NCBI RefSeq assembly: GCF_016802725.1
Contig: NC_052671.1
Location: 18,769,231-18,833,230 of the forward strand
DNA: 64,000 bases
Reading direction: 5' to 3'
DNA from: Solenopsis invicta
Taxonomy: Eukaryota > Arthropoda > Insecta > Hymenoptera > Formicidae
Below the pieces are notes generated by a model. That model had not been told where the DNA came from. It worked only from the letters and a program-made list of their open reading frames with translations, and did not search any database. Both the position numbers and the translations under genes were made by a program. This document shows positions 1-11,670 of the stretch, piece by piece (position 1 is the first letter of the stretch; each line of letters opens with the position of its first letter).

Positions 1-409
1 TAATTCCATGTTTATTAACCAGCTACCATTAGAAAGGTCCAAATATCTTTTTATATATTTTTGTATAAATACGATATAAATATGATAATTTTTGTCTGGA
101 TATATAATAGATATAAGAACAAAATTTTAAGTTTTAATTAGTATTTTGAAGATCTCATTAAGAAAACAATATCACTGAACTGTTTTCTTTTTGCGGAAAT
201 TTTATATTTACTATTTATAATATATTTTTTTGTTTGAGTCTTGTTAGATCAAAATTATTTACGATGTGACACTACTAATAATAATTTGACTATATCTATA
301 TTTAAAAAAACGTATTAGTTTGGTTTTTGTGAGAAGCCTTATAATTCTACAATTCTAGTGATCATTTTGTACATAATATAACAGTGAAACGCTATCCCTT
401 TTTTTTTAG
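1..409. other. intron of TMEM245 (upstream side), no feature seen
   Basis: AT-rich DNA with no coding signal. It ends in a pyrimidine tract and AG acceptor at 408-409 that leads into the first visible TMEM245 exon. The earlier exons of that gene lie outside the window. Confidence 0.6.
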
Positions 410-3400
410 ATTTATTCAATATGACTAGTATACAAAATTTTGCCAAAGAAAATATTGGCATTTTGATGTCAGTACTTGATTCCGTTTGGAGCATCGTCAA
501 AGGCAATATGTCTGTGATATTAACAGTTTTCACGGAATTGTTCTATATTGTACTTATGAGTGGATCAGCGGTACTCAATTTTGTACTCAGCACGGTATGC
601 AAGATATTCCTAAAACGTTTTATAGAAAAGAAAAAAACATCAAATGTAACAATTTGCTATTTCAGGTTGTGTTCTTTACAACTTTATTTTACTTGCTCAG
701 TTCCAGCGGTAGAACTTATAAACCCATCGAATTGACAACAATGTTTAGTCCTATTAGTTGTCACAGGTAATTATCTAACATCTGAAATTTTATTTGTATG
801 TTTTCTTTTTATGTAACATTTTAGATTTTATAGAAATATTTTTTTTTAACAAGCACGCTGCATGTAGAAGGGTAAGTTAATTTTCATATAATGATTGAGT
901 TAAGAAGCCTTTCTTCTTTTGACGCGAGGAAACAAAGCTGTTTTTATGTGTTTTATTGTTGAAACAATTACTCGATTTCAATTTTTTACGTTTATTTTAT
1001 CTATTTTCAGTAATGTGTAAAATAAGAATTGTGAAAATATATTAAATTGTTTAAAAAATATAAAATAATGACAAAGATTTCTGAAAAAACTGTGCACGAT
1101 AGCTCCAAATAGCTTGTGATTAATTATTATTTTTTATTTATTTTGGCGTCTTTATATATGTCTACCTTTTCTTTGGTAACAAAGGGGAAATCTAAACCCC
1201 GGACTGGCTAAACATATGTGTCGGATTCACCACTGACGGAGTGTTCGGCGCTAACGAGCTGCATGGATCCGTCTAGCGACTCCCATTGACCAAAACCCCT
1301 CGGACCCACCTCAGTCGGGAGAGGGCTGGATGATGACAGACATCGACTTCACGCTCGCTCTCGTGCTTGGAGCGTAACTCCTTGATGTAGCCAACTTTTC
1401 AAGTTAGGGGACGAGCTTAAAGGGATCCAGCCGAAATATGTCAGCTATCAAGGGCCTTCATTTATCCCCACAGGGCAACGGTTATATCTGATCCCTTTCA
1501 CTGGGACAAGTCCTAGTGCTCACACCCGGGAGGTACTTCTATCCGGGCCCAGTTAGAGTGGTAGGACTGCCCACCAATTAGCTTAATAAAAAACTGAAAA
1601 ATAGGCAGAGCCAGGCACTCAAGTACCGTATCGTTCCTGAACTACAGTTCACAAGGTCCATCCAAACCCGTGAACTATTGACCCATATAATCAGGCGAGC
1701 TGTTGGGCGACAATACCTCGAAGACATATCTAACAAATGTATTCGAATTCACGCTTCTCGTCCTCAGCTAATACTGAGATTGAGAGAGCTATGAGTTCAC
1801 CCGATTGATCATAACGCAGATCTCGCATACGCCAGCAATCATTGAGCTATTGCTCTCCTGACCAGCGTTGCTGGTCCATCACACCTTAACTGGAGAATTC
1901 CTCTCTAGTGAGGAACTTTTTAGGTCGGCTATATATACCTCATCCATCCATTTTTGCTGCAATTGCTCTGCTAATGACTAACGCCTCCCCAATTGAAGCA
2001 ACAGCAACTCCGATTTACAAAATCCGGGCATCGCTGCTGCACATTAGGGCCAGGCACTTGGGCACTTTTTCAGGAGCTCCACACGAGCTAGTGTTCAGTC
2101 TATTTGCATCTTTTCATCCAGGGTGAGTTTAACTCCCATAGCTGCAGTGCGCTGCACGATAACAGCACCCACGCCACGGTAGAAAAAAACCTTCTTTGCT
2201 TACTTTAATTTTGGTGCTGCGAAGCATCTTGATGAAGCGGCGACAATAATTGTCATCTCAGGGATTGACTCGTTGAACTCGGCTATGCGTAGTGTATACA
2301 CCAGCGGCAATTTCTTTGCCTGGACGACTTCCAGAAGGATGCTCTTATTCATGGCTCTGTGGAGATACAGGTCAGGCATTCCACATCCAACTGTGGGAAC
2401 GCGCCTCGTTTGTTCTCCTCATTACTTCCGTATAGAACAGCGCATCCCTAAAGATGATGATTGAGACCATCGACGTCCGAGGAATGTGCTTCCTCAACTC
2501 TTTCGCAGAGAGATCAGGCTTTTTTTGCCCGATATTTCCTACGTTAACCTCTTTAGAAGAGGAAGAAGAGGCGCTAACAATAGCTGACTTTTTCCCCTTC
2601 TTTTTCTTCTTTAGGTTATCATCAGTTTTCTAGTCGAAACTTGTTGGCCCCGAAGGAACAATAAATTTAAAGCCAGAAACGTCCTCTTATTTACAATGTT
2701 AGCGAAGGTTAGCACTCACGAACACAGGATCGACCCAAACTGACCCACACTGAGATACCACTACGGTTGAAGAGGCCCTGAGTAGGCATCGCTCCTCTTC
2801 TTTCGCCTCTACCTTTTCAGCCTTGGACCAGCTGAAACATATACTGCTCTAACCGGCCGAGCCTCATGTTAAAGAACTTTATGGCCGCCATAAAGTGTGA
2901 TGTCCTTTCTGATATTAGAGGAGTGAGCCTGATTCCGTTTGATCCTTGTTAGCCACGCATCTGCCATCGTAACCAAGTCGGCGGACGTGGCGCGCTCAAT
3001 TGCCTCCAACTAGTGGTCACGCCGTTAATCGGGAGTGAATATTGTCGACGAGATTCCAATGCGCGGACGCGGCGCATGTCCTCTTTCTTGTCCGATGTCT
3101 ACAATTCTATAAGTTAGGGCGAAGTCGTTTCACCCTAAACCACGCCATTAGGATCTCAACGATCCTGTTCTCAGTGTTGAAACTTCCGACAAAGGGGACG
3201 GGGATCTGAAGAGGTTTTGACCCATTTAATCGAGGTTGACCTCGGGCCCACTTCCTATGAATTTCAGCTGGGGCGAGGCAGAAATCGCCCGGAAGTTTGA
3301 TTTTCATCTCTTTCCGGTTTTCAGTGTTGTTCGGCTGCATGAAATGCTAGACATCGACGGATGACTCGGCCCGGGGAACCTCATTATTGTTGACATCGTC

Positions 3401-6400
3401 ACCACCGATTCCACCCCCTATCCTTAATGTAAGCGTCTCCGTACTCGCTGAGCCAGAATTCACGCAATAAGGAGTTAAAACCAATTTTCCCTGAATGCGA
3501 AACTTCTCCAGAGACCACTAGTATTGGACAATTACTCTCAAGGAGGAACTCATGTGAACATCAGCTCGTGTAAAATCCGGGTGCATGCGGTTAAGCACAT
3601 ACCTGAGGATAATCTATGAGCGGCACGCGGATCACAAAGGGCTACGGTAAGAGTGACCGGACATCCAAATCCAAGAAGCCACACAAATATGTTATTCTAA
3701 CGCACCGCCTCGGAGATCCCAATTACATTTATGAACGATGCAGCAAGACATCGATATGCGCTGTTTCTAGGCTCGTAAACAGTCAAGTATCAATGAACAC
3801 AGACAAGCTGTGATCATTGACAACATGTGGGATTTAACGGTGGCGACGATCTGCGTGTCAATCCGGCAGAGAGCACCCGATCATCCCCGCACACGCATAA
3901 ACAATGAACGTGGATACATCAAGAAGGCTTCTAGGAGCGCGATACGCAGGCTTAGAGCCATACCATCAATTTCTTATAGAGGTTGTCTTCTCACGGCCCA
4001 GACAATGAAGCCAAGGTCCCCGATTCCCTTCCGAAGAAGAGAATTACGGTGTAGTGGCTCAAGCATTTCGGATTTGCTAATACTCTTATCTGGAGGCTCC
4101 AGAAGCTTTAAATCCTTGAGTATATGTCTATCTAAGACATGAATTTTTTAAATTTATGAAATTTTAAAAACAAATATTTTTTATTGCGATAAAAAGATTA
4201 ATAAATTTAAATAAAAATACACAATTCTAACTTTGAACATTTTGCCAATTTTTAAGTTTTCCGTAAAATCCAAAGTTTTTATGCCTCATCTTAATAAATA
4301 AAGTAAAATTTTAATTTTTTATTTCAGATTTTATCCTGAGTATCATTATTATATTCATAGCTTTTTTTTTAAAGCGCTTGTCATTATTTTTTAGACAAAT
4401 TTATAGTTTTTAATAATTCTTATTTTCCATATTGTTGAAGATACATAGAATAAACGTATAAAACTTGAAATCGATCCATCATGTAATTAAAAAAAATTAT
4501 AAAGATAGTATTCTTTTCACACATCAAAATCGAAAAAATGCCTTAATATTTACTTGAACATTATTAATGTGAAACTACATGATATCGCGAAAAAATTCAA
4601 AACAATTTGATTTTGTCCAGGTTTGCTGTGGCACTACAAGAAGCGGTAATCGGAGTATTTGCGGCCACCTTTAAACTCGCTTCCTTCTTTGGCATGTGGA
4701 CATGGTTCATACATAATTTATTCCAAGTGAAGATTGTCTATCTACCATCGGCTCTTGCGACGATGTTGGGAGCAGTTCCTTTCTTAGACGCATACTTTGC
4801 CTGCATTCCGGCTACCATAGAACTTTGGTTCACTCGTGGATCGATGACCGCTATCACTTTTTTTCTCTTCCATTTTCTCCCGTGTAACATAGTAGTGACG
4901 GAATTTTATAAGGAGATTAAAGGGTAAAATTTTGCTTTATAACTTGTTAAGGAGGTATAATGCTCTTAGATTGTATTTATTTTAGCGCTCACAATATTTG
5001 CATTTTATCCTTGTTTATCAAATATTTAAAAAAGACAAGTGCTGTAAGCGCTAAAGCAAACACAGCTTTAAACGGGTCAAAACAAAACCTAACTTTGCGA
5101 ATTTTTAATGGAAAAATAGAAAAAAAATTTAGAAGTCGAGTTTATTCCCTTTTAAAAATTCATACTTTTTTTTATTTAACTATGAATATTATTCAAAATA
5201 ATATAAAATGCTGTTGTTTTTCACGTTTTCCTAAGTATTTTTTTCATATTTAAGGAAAAACGTTATTTACAGTGACTATAGGACACAATAAAAAGCAAAA
5301 TGCTTAAACTTTATAAAATTAAAATATGGATCGAATATTGGATCTAATATGGGTCTTGATAACCGTTTTTCGAAATGTTGCGTTTAAATAAAATGGCAAA
5401 ATCAACATAGCAATTTTTATTATAAATTTTGTTAGTTTTTTTATTAAGATATAAAACTAAGCATCATAAAAAAATTCAAGCATTAGTTTTTAATGTCAAA
5501 AAAATTGTGTAAAATTGCAAATCGATCAAGTCATTTTCAAAATATAGTGATCATGTTTTGAAAACATGGCTTGAATAGCAACGCTTTTTATATAGCGTAA
5601 AATAACATAAGAATCGCAAATAACTAAAAAAATAAGTTCTTAAAAGTTATTTCAAATAATCGTTGTATACGATCTGAAGAGAGACTAATAATTATAAAAT
5701 AATTCCAATCTGGAGACTTTTGTGGCCGTTGATATCGTTAACCGAGAAGGTTTCCGGATGGATGCCACGTGCGTGTTGGGCACTTTGCCGAAGTTTCGCA
5801 AACATTGCAGCTTGCATCATCAGGGCTGAGAGCTCCGATACTGAGCTCTCTTCGGTTGTGGTGGTCCCTATATATCCCCATTGCGCCAGTCGGGAGTGGG
5901 GGGAGGGGTTGATTGGCCAGCTAATCAGAGTGTTTTGATTGACCGGCCGGTCAATTAAAAAACCCGGGAGAACAGTATGCCAAATAGTATTTACTTGAAG
6001 GCCTTTGTCGCGGTTGTCAGGATGTTTCAAGATTTTCAGATCTTCCCGATATTTTCTGGCGAAGTAGCCTTGTGACGGGGCCAATATGGTAGACTTATCA
6101 TACTGCACGACATGTCTAGTTTTTATCCAATATTCCGCCAAGGCTGATTGCGAAAAATGGCTGTATTTGGCACACCTTTGATGTTCCTTGATCCGTGTAC
6201 TGATCTTCCTCCCGATTTCTCTTATGTACACTTTTCCGCAGACGCAAGGTATCTTGTATACACCTGTTGTTTCCAAGCTTGATCTTTGAGCCTTGGGATC
6301 CTAGGGAGTAATTGAGCAATTTTCTTCTGGGGTTTGAAGATTACTCTGATGTTGTGCTTACTCAAAATTCTGCCTATGCGCTCTGTTGTACCTTGAAGAT

Positions 6401-9400
6401 ACGGAAGGACAGCCGTCATTTTCCTTACTCTTTCTTCATCCAGAGTTTCGGTGTTGTTGGGACTGGAGATCTTGTTCTTCAATTTCTTGGTTCAATGTTC
6501 TTGCTGTTATACCCATTCCTAGTCAAGGTCTGATTAAGATGTTGTAACTTCTTATTCAGGAACGTTGATTCAGAAACTGTGAGGGCTCTGTATACCAATG
6601 AGCTGATAACTGAATTCTTTTGTGACGGATGGTGATGAGAGGTTGCGTGAAGATACCGTCAGTGTGGGTTGGTTTTTGGTAAACCCGATGGCCTAAAGTA
6701 CCATCTTCGTTTCTTCGAACCAACACGTCTAGGAAGGGAATTTGGTTCTACCTCCATTGTGAACTTAATGTTTGGATGTTGGGCGTTAAGAAAAGCGAGG
6801 AAGGATGTGAGATTTTTTTTGCCGTGGCTCCATGTGTCATCTATGTATCGGAACTACGTGGAAGGTTTGAGGGGTGCGTTATTCAGAATTTTGTTTTCGA
6901 GATGTTCCATGAAGATGTTCGCAATAATGAGTGAAACACAGGGGATTCTATTCTTGCACCAGAGGTTTGTTCAAAGAACTTTCCTTGAAACTGGAAGTAG
7001 GTCGAGGTTAGGCAATGTTCTATTAGTGGGAAGAGGTTAGCCGGAAGTTTGTCGGACTTTTTGATAATGTCCAACATATCCTGGACCGGGACATTTGTGA
7101 ACATTGAAACAACATCAAAACTCACCAGGATGTCGTTGGGTTTTGTTTTGATTTTTGTAAATTTTGTTCACAAAATCAATAGAATTTTTGATGTGAGATC
7201 CATTGAGATTAGTGAATTTTTGAAGTGGTTTGGTGAGGTAGCGGGCCAACTGGTAGGAGGGTCCCCCGATATTGTTGACGATAGGGCGAAGGGGGACCGA
7301 TTCTTTATGAATCTTGGGGAGGCCGTAGAATCTGGGAGCCGATAATTCCCGGGGGGTAAGGTATTTAGTAGTTTCGGGAGGGAGACCTTCTTGAGCAGAA
7401 CGGATGTTTTTCTCTCTATGGTGGATGTCGGGTTTCGTTTCAGTTTTCTATAAACGCTGCAATCCGAGAGCATAGCATTGACCTTATTACAGTAGTCTTC
7501 TTTGTCCATTACCACTCCTTTCCTTTATCTGCCGGTAGAATTAGAATGTTATTATTTTGTCTCAAATTCGGGATTGCCAAGCGTTTTTCTCTGCTGATGT
7601 TTTGGCTGGATGGTTTAGCCTTGTGGAGGATGTTGACTGCTCCTTGTCTAATGTCGTTGCTTGCTTCGGGTGGGAGGTGGAAAATAGCCGTCTCAATTTG
7701 GCTGATAATTTCTTCCGTAGGAATGCTCGTGGGGGTGACGGCGAAATTGTGTCTTTTTGAAAGTACCGACACTCGGGATGGTAGAACAAGAGAACCAAAT
7801 TCCCTTCCTAGACGTGTTGGTTTGAAGAAACGGAGATGGTACTTTAGGCCATCGGGTTTACCGAAAACCAACCCACACTGACCGGTATCTTCACGCAACC
7901 TCCCATGACCATCCGTCACAAAAGAATTCAGTTATCAGCTCATTGGTATACAGAGCCCTCATAGTTTTTGAATGAGGATCTACAACATCTTAATCAGACC
8001 TTGACTAGGAATGGGTATAACAGCAAGAACATTGATCAGATAACCAAGAGATTGAAGAACAAGATCTCCAGTCCCAACGACACCGAAACTCTGGATGAAG
8101 AAAGAGTAAGTAAAATGACGGCTATCCTTCCGTATCTTCAAGATACAACAGAGCGCATAGGCAGAATTTTGAGTAAGCACAACATCAGAATAATCTTCAA
8201 ACCCCAGAAAAAAATTGCTCAATTACTCCCTAGAATCCCAAGGATCAAAGATCAAGCCTGGAAACACCAGGTGTGTACAAGATACCTTGCGTTTGCGGAA
8301 AAGTGTACATAGGAGAAGTTGGGAGGAAGATCAGTACACGGATCAAGGAACACTAGAGGTGTGCCAAATACAGCCATTTTTCGCAATTAGCCTTGGTGGA
8401 ACATTGGATAGAGACTGGACATGACGTGCAGTATGATAAGTCTACTATATTGGCCCCGCCACAAGGCTACTTCGCCAGAAAATATCAGGAAAGTCTGGAA
8501 ATCTTGAAACATCCTGACAACCTCAACCGCGACAAAGGCCTTCAAGTAAATCCTATTTGGCATACCGTCCTCCCGGGTTTTTTAATTGACCGACCGGTTA
8601 ATCAAAACGCTATGATTGGCTGACCAATCAACCCCCACCCCCGACGGGCGCAATGGGGATATATAAGGACCACCACAACCGAAGGGAGCTTAGTATCGGA
8701 GCTCTCAGCCCTGATGATGGAATCTGCAATGTTTGCGAAATGTCGGCAAAGTGCCCAACACGCACGTGGCATCCATCCGGAAAGCCTCTCGGTTAACAAT
8801 TATAAAATAAATTATCAAAAATTTTTTTAAGATTGTCTGAAGGCTATTTTTTAAAATAAAACTATATAATTTTTTTATCTAAAATTTCTCTAATTCTGCA
8901 CTTAAAAATATTAGGATAAATGTTTAATTATTATTACACACTTCCATTATAAATTATTAATTTACAATTAGTGCCTTATTTATTATATGATTATTAAAAT
9001 ACCGATGGATGTAAACACGAAATCTTAGCGTTTATGTTAATTTTGTTAATTTATATTTGTTTTTAATGGTTGAAGAGAACTTGGCAAACATTTGTAATTG
9101 TTTACAGTATATACATTTAGAAATTAATTAAAGGAAATAATCTTATTCATTGATTGGGCTTTAATTTTATATTATTTGTAAAAAAAAATTATGTGTAATT
9201 CCATTTAGAAAAATAGAGTTGACCTTTATGTAACCTTGAAAAATCAATTTTTTTGAAAATTATTTACCTTCTTTCATATCATACAACTTTTATTTGCAAC
9301 TTTTTTCCATAGTGCTTATTTTTTGTCATTTGCGATTTTCACGTTACGTGAATCATCTGTATAATAATTTAATAAAATTCAATGTTAAATGAAGATTAAT

Positions 9401-9752
9401 GCGATCTTCACAATGGATTAAACATGACTTCTATATCTCTTTCCATTTTTTCACAAAAAATTCATAAAATTATATCTTGTTTAAATGCATATACCTCCTT
9501 AATATATATTTTCCACTACGTATTTTTTTTTTCATACATTTTATTTATTTCAGTGGCGGGCATCCTTATCTGACGGGCCTGTCAATAGCAGGTGGAATCT
9601 TTTGTTTAGGTGTAGAAGGAGCAATTTTTGGTCCTTTGCTCCTATGTTGTATCATGGTTATTATCAATCTAAGTAGACGTTACCTGCATTCGCCTGAGGA
9701 GGAGATACTTTCGACGTATCACGAAAGAACTTCGGAATACGAGTCAAAATAA
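410..9752 (+). CDS. TMEM245: TMEM245-like multi-pass membrane protein, 3' part (4 exons)
   Basis: Four exons join in phase: 410-594, 666-766, 4621-4923 and 9554-9752, with GT/AG introns and a TAA stop at 9750-9752. The joined protein fragment (about 262 aa) runs from a hydrophobic exon containing WSIVKGN, through VVFFTTLFYLLSSSG and LPSALATMLGAVPFL, to GGHPYLTGLSIAGG and LGVEGAIFGPLLLC. These are the conserved C-terminal segments of TMEM245 (human C9orf5), a multi-pass membrane protein of the AI-2E-transporter-like fold whose molecular role is not established. Several strongly hydrophobic segments and a short hydrophilic tail (HSPEEE) are visible. The gene is 5'-partial because the window starts inside it. 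Two introns have been expanded by transposons, a non-LTR relic and a Penelope composite. The gene converges tail to tail with the beta-mannosidase gene. The identification rests on remembered family motifs. Confidence 0.88.
1130..4140 (-). mobile_element. decayed non-LTR retrotransposon relic (ORF1/gag-like)
   Basis: A 3-kb block is clearly more GC-rich than its surroundings and sits in a TMEM245 intron. Read on the minus strand, it shows a lysine-rich segment followed by LLEV and other stretches that resemble ORF1 (gag) of R1/jockey-type elements. Cys-containing remnants lie nearer 2050. It ends at the low-coordinate side in an A-rich tail (about 1125-1160), as a minus-strand poly(A) end would. 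No long ORF remains (best about 115 aa), so it is heavily decayed. The family is uncertain and no target duplication was found. Confidence 0.42.
4924..5689. other. TMEM245 intron segment, no feature seen
   Basis: AT-rich intron sequence between the third visible exon and the Penelope-like insertion. No conserved coding frame or repeat was recognised. Confidence 0.5.
5690..5702. repeat. 13-bp target-site duplication, left
   Basis: AATTATAAAATAA here is repeated identically at 8798-8810, directly flanking the inverted Penelope pair. It marks both halves as one integration. Confidence 0.85.
5703..7778 (-). pseudogene. PLE polyprotein relic, long copy (RT + GIY-YIG)
   Basis: Read from 7778 downward, the frames show in order: an N-terminal RT segment ending in ILILPADKG; a segment with VVMDKEDY-like sequence near 7515; SFDVVSMFTNVPV (7125 downward); the catalytic FRYIDD (YIDD at about 6836-6847); a VYQKPTHTD region; and a GIY-YIG domain (GVYKIPCVCGKVYI near 6276-6220, with TRIKEH). 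The protein is split over at least four frames by small indels, so it is inactive. In the endonuclease domain the usual YIGETGR appears as YIREIGR. Sequence 3' of the stop carries a hammerhead-like core at 5793-5841. Confidence 0.82.
5793..5841 (-). ncRNA. hammerhead-ribozyme-like core in PLE (long copy)
   Basis: On the minus strand the order is AUC, a small hairpin GG(A)GCU-CUC-AGCCC, then CUGAUGA, a possible 4-bp stem (GCAA/UUGC), then GAAAC. CUGANGA and GAAA are the two invariant hammerhead strands, and PLEs are known to carry hammerhead motifs. The third helix looks weak, so self-cleavage is uncertain. Confidence 0.45.
7779..8797 (+). pseudogene. PLE polyprotein relic, short inverted copy
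   Basis: This copy starts abruptly just before the RT thumb region (NQIPFLDVLV-like, about 7792 on). It then reads LNQTLTRNGYNSKNI, a linker, and a GIY-YIG domain broken between 8222 and 8420 by frameshifts. It ends in the same 3' sequence as the long copy. Nucleotide identity between the copies is high but not perfect, with scattered substitutions and small indels. The RT catalytic core is missing, so this copy never coded for an active enzyme at this site. Confidence 0.8.
8692..8740 (+). ncRNA. hammerhead-ribozyme-like core in PLE (short copy)
   Basis: This is the equivalent of the core at 5793-5841: AUC, the GG(A)GCU/AGCCC hairpin, CUGAUGA at 8711-8717 and GAAA at 8737-8740. Here GAAA is followed by U, and stem II is less regular. 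Confidence 0.42.
8798..8810. repeat. 13-bp target-site duplication, right
   Basis: Identical to 5690-5702. It closes the inverted Penelope composite. Confidence 0.85.
8811..9553. other. TMEM245 last intron, remaining part
   Basis: AT-rich intron sequence ending in a polypyrimidine tract and CAG acceptor at 9551-9553. No other feature was recognised. Confidence 0.5.
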
Positions 9753-10269
9753 CATTACGATTTTGACAGAAATGAGTACCTCTTGTTAATGATATCAAGA
9801 GCTACGGGCTTGGCTCCAGTTTTTACTAAAGATTAAAAGTTTGATATTAAATATCTCACGAAAGTTAGCACTGTGATGGCTGGACTAAACATGCAGTGCA
9901 AATACAGACACAAAAGTCATGCTTTTTATACTTTTATGTGATAAGAGAACTAACACAGAAAAATCTCTCAGCTTACGCTTATTAGATGTACAGATATTTA
10001 TATCGTATAAATAATCAAAGTAATTTATGTTTTTATTTACGTGTTCTTAATACAATTCTTTATTTATGACTTTAATTTTTAAATGACAATAGATTTTCAG
10101 TCTTCCTTCTATCGAGAATTGTATAAATACGGATAGTATTGTTATGTACATGTACATTACAATTTAATTGAAAGATTTCCTACCAAACAATTAATTTTCA
10201 GAAAACAAAAAATTTCTCATTTTCACACCATTTATTGTGTAAATATTGTGATAATTTTTCTCTAAACAT

Positions 10270-10279
10270 AATAAATAAA
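10270..10279 (+). terminator. possible TMEM245 polyadenylation signals
   Basis: Two overlapping AATAAA hexamers lie about 520 bases past the TMEM245 stop codon. They are the first canonical hexamers found downstream. In such AT-rich DNA this is only suggestive. Confidence 0.35.
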
Positions 10280-10904
10280 AAGAATTTTAATTAATATTCT
10301 GAGAACTCATTAAAAAAAAAATTTCTGAACTTGTTTGGTTTTTGAAGGAATTTTATATTTACTATTTATTTTTTTATATTTTACATGTTTTATGACATTA
10401 ATAATGATAAAGATGACGAAGAAAATTATTTAAAATATAAAGTAATAATTTTTTCACTTTTTATTTATAAAATTTTACAAATTATTCTTAATGAAAATAT
10501 CCTTTTATATTTTTTTGTATAAATGATAATTTTTCTTTGAATGTAAGATAATAAAAATAAAATTCTAGACTTTGTTTAATATTTTAACGATCCATTAAAA
10601 AAAAATAAAAATAAAAATTAACACTTGCCTGCGAAAATTTGCGGATGTAATGAGATTAGATAATTTTTTTATAGATTTTTGCGTATTGAATACATAGAGA
10701 TATTATATATGGAGTAGAGGAGCCATAAACAGATCTGTGAGTGGAAATGTCCCCCCGTTAGAAAGAGAGAAAAAATAGGACCTATATTCTTGTCTTTGTT
10801 ATACTAGCGCCATTAAGAGAGAGATAGACTAAAACTCCCATTTTCTGTCTCTTTCTATCAACGGGTCACTTTTGAGGCTGATTGAATACGAATCCATTGT
10901 TTAA

Positions 10905-11670
10905 ATTTAGTGACATTTATCATGTCACAATTTTAAGAAAAACGACGTTAAAAAAAGTAACAAATTACGATATTGAAAGCTTTCATGGTGTTATATTACT
11001 CGCAACAAATTTTTTAAAATATTTGTTATTGCTACGTGAAAGTATGAACTTTTAGCTTTAAAATGTATTTTATTCTATTTTGTTACAATTTTTCGTTTCC
11101 TAGATATAGTTAAAAAGAAAAAATGCTATAGTTGTGCGCTTGTATCAACATGATTGTTTGATATAATGTTTTTAATGAATATATTTCAGACGTATTTGTC
11201 AATATTGAATATGAAACCATTAATAGAATTTGGTTATCACATTACGAAAAAAAACATGGTATTAAACAGAACAAGAACATTTATACCAGACTTCACATCC
11301 TGCTTAATACTATTTTTTTCTAATTGTGATATGATAGTTATATTCTATTAACGGATTCAGCACTTAAAAATATGTGTGAAATGACTGTTTGCATTCATTG
11401 GAGAAACACGTACCGAGCAATTGTATTGGTGATACGTGCGCATAACTAACATTTCTTCTTCTAACTATACCTAGGAAAAATCGTAGCAAAATGGAACAAA
11501 ATGTATTTTAAAGCTAAAAGTTCATACTTTCACATAGCATTAACGAAATTAAAAAAAATTTTTTTATCGCGGATGCTGCATTATGAAAACCTTCAAAATC
11601 GTTATGCTTTACCTTTTCATCTTATTTTTTACTTTTTCTCAAAATTATAACAAGATAAGCACAAATTTAG
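10905..11670. repeat. long imperfect inverted repeat (foldback/MITE)
   Basis: The left arm (about 10905-11140) and right arm (about 11437-11670) are reverse complements with scattered mismatches; the best block shares AGTATGAACTTTTAGCTTTA. A spacer of about 300 bp separates them. The total length of about 770 bp and the symmetric arms suggest an old non-autonomous DNA transposon. Ends and target duplication could not be fixed. Confidence 0.6.

Larger units (their letters stand above)
5703..8797. mobile_element. Penelope-like element (PLE), inverted two-copy composite
   Basis: Two copies of one PLE family are joined 5' to 5'. A longer copy reads minus (5703 to about 7778) and a 5'-truncated copy reads plus (about 7779-8797), and both 3' ends face outward. 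Each 3' end carries the same terminal sequence, ending in a GGTTAAC-like motif. A single 13-bp duplication flanks the whole unit. PLE identity comes from a reverse transcriptase with a YIDD motif followed by a GIY-YIG endonuclease, the hallmark domain order of the class. Inverted or tandem partial copies are typical of Penelope integrations. The element lies in the last TMEM245 intron, so it should be spliced out. Confidence 0.85.

Noticed and set aside
6669..7040. 123-aa plus-strand open frame
   Set aside because: It is the antisense shadow of the Penelope RT; the reverse strand shows the YIDD active site in the same bases.
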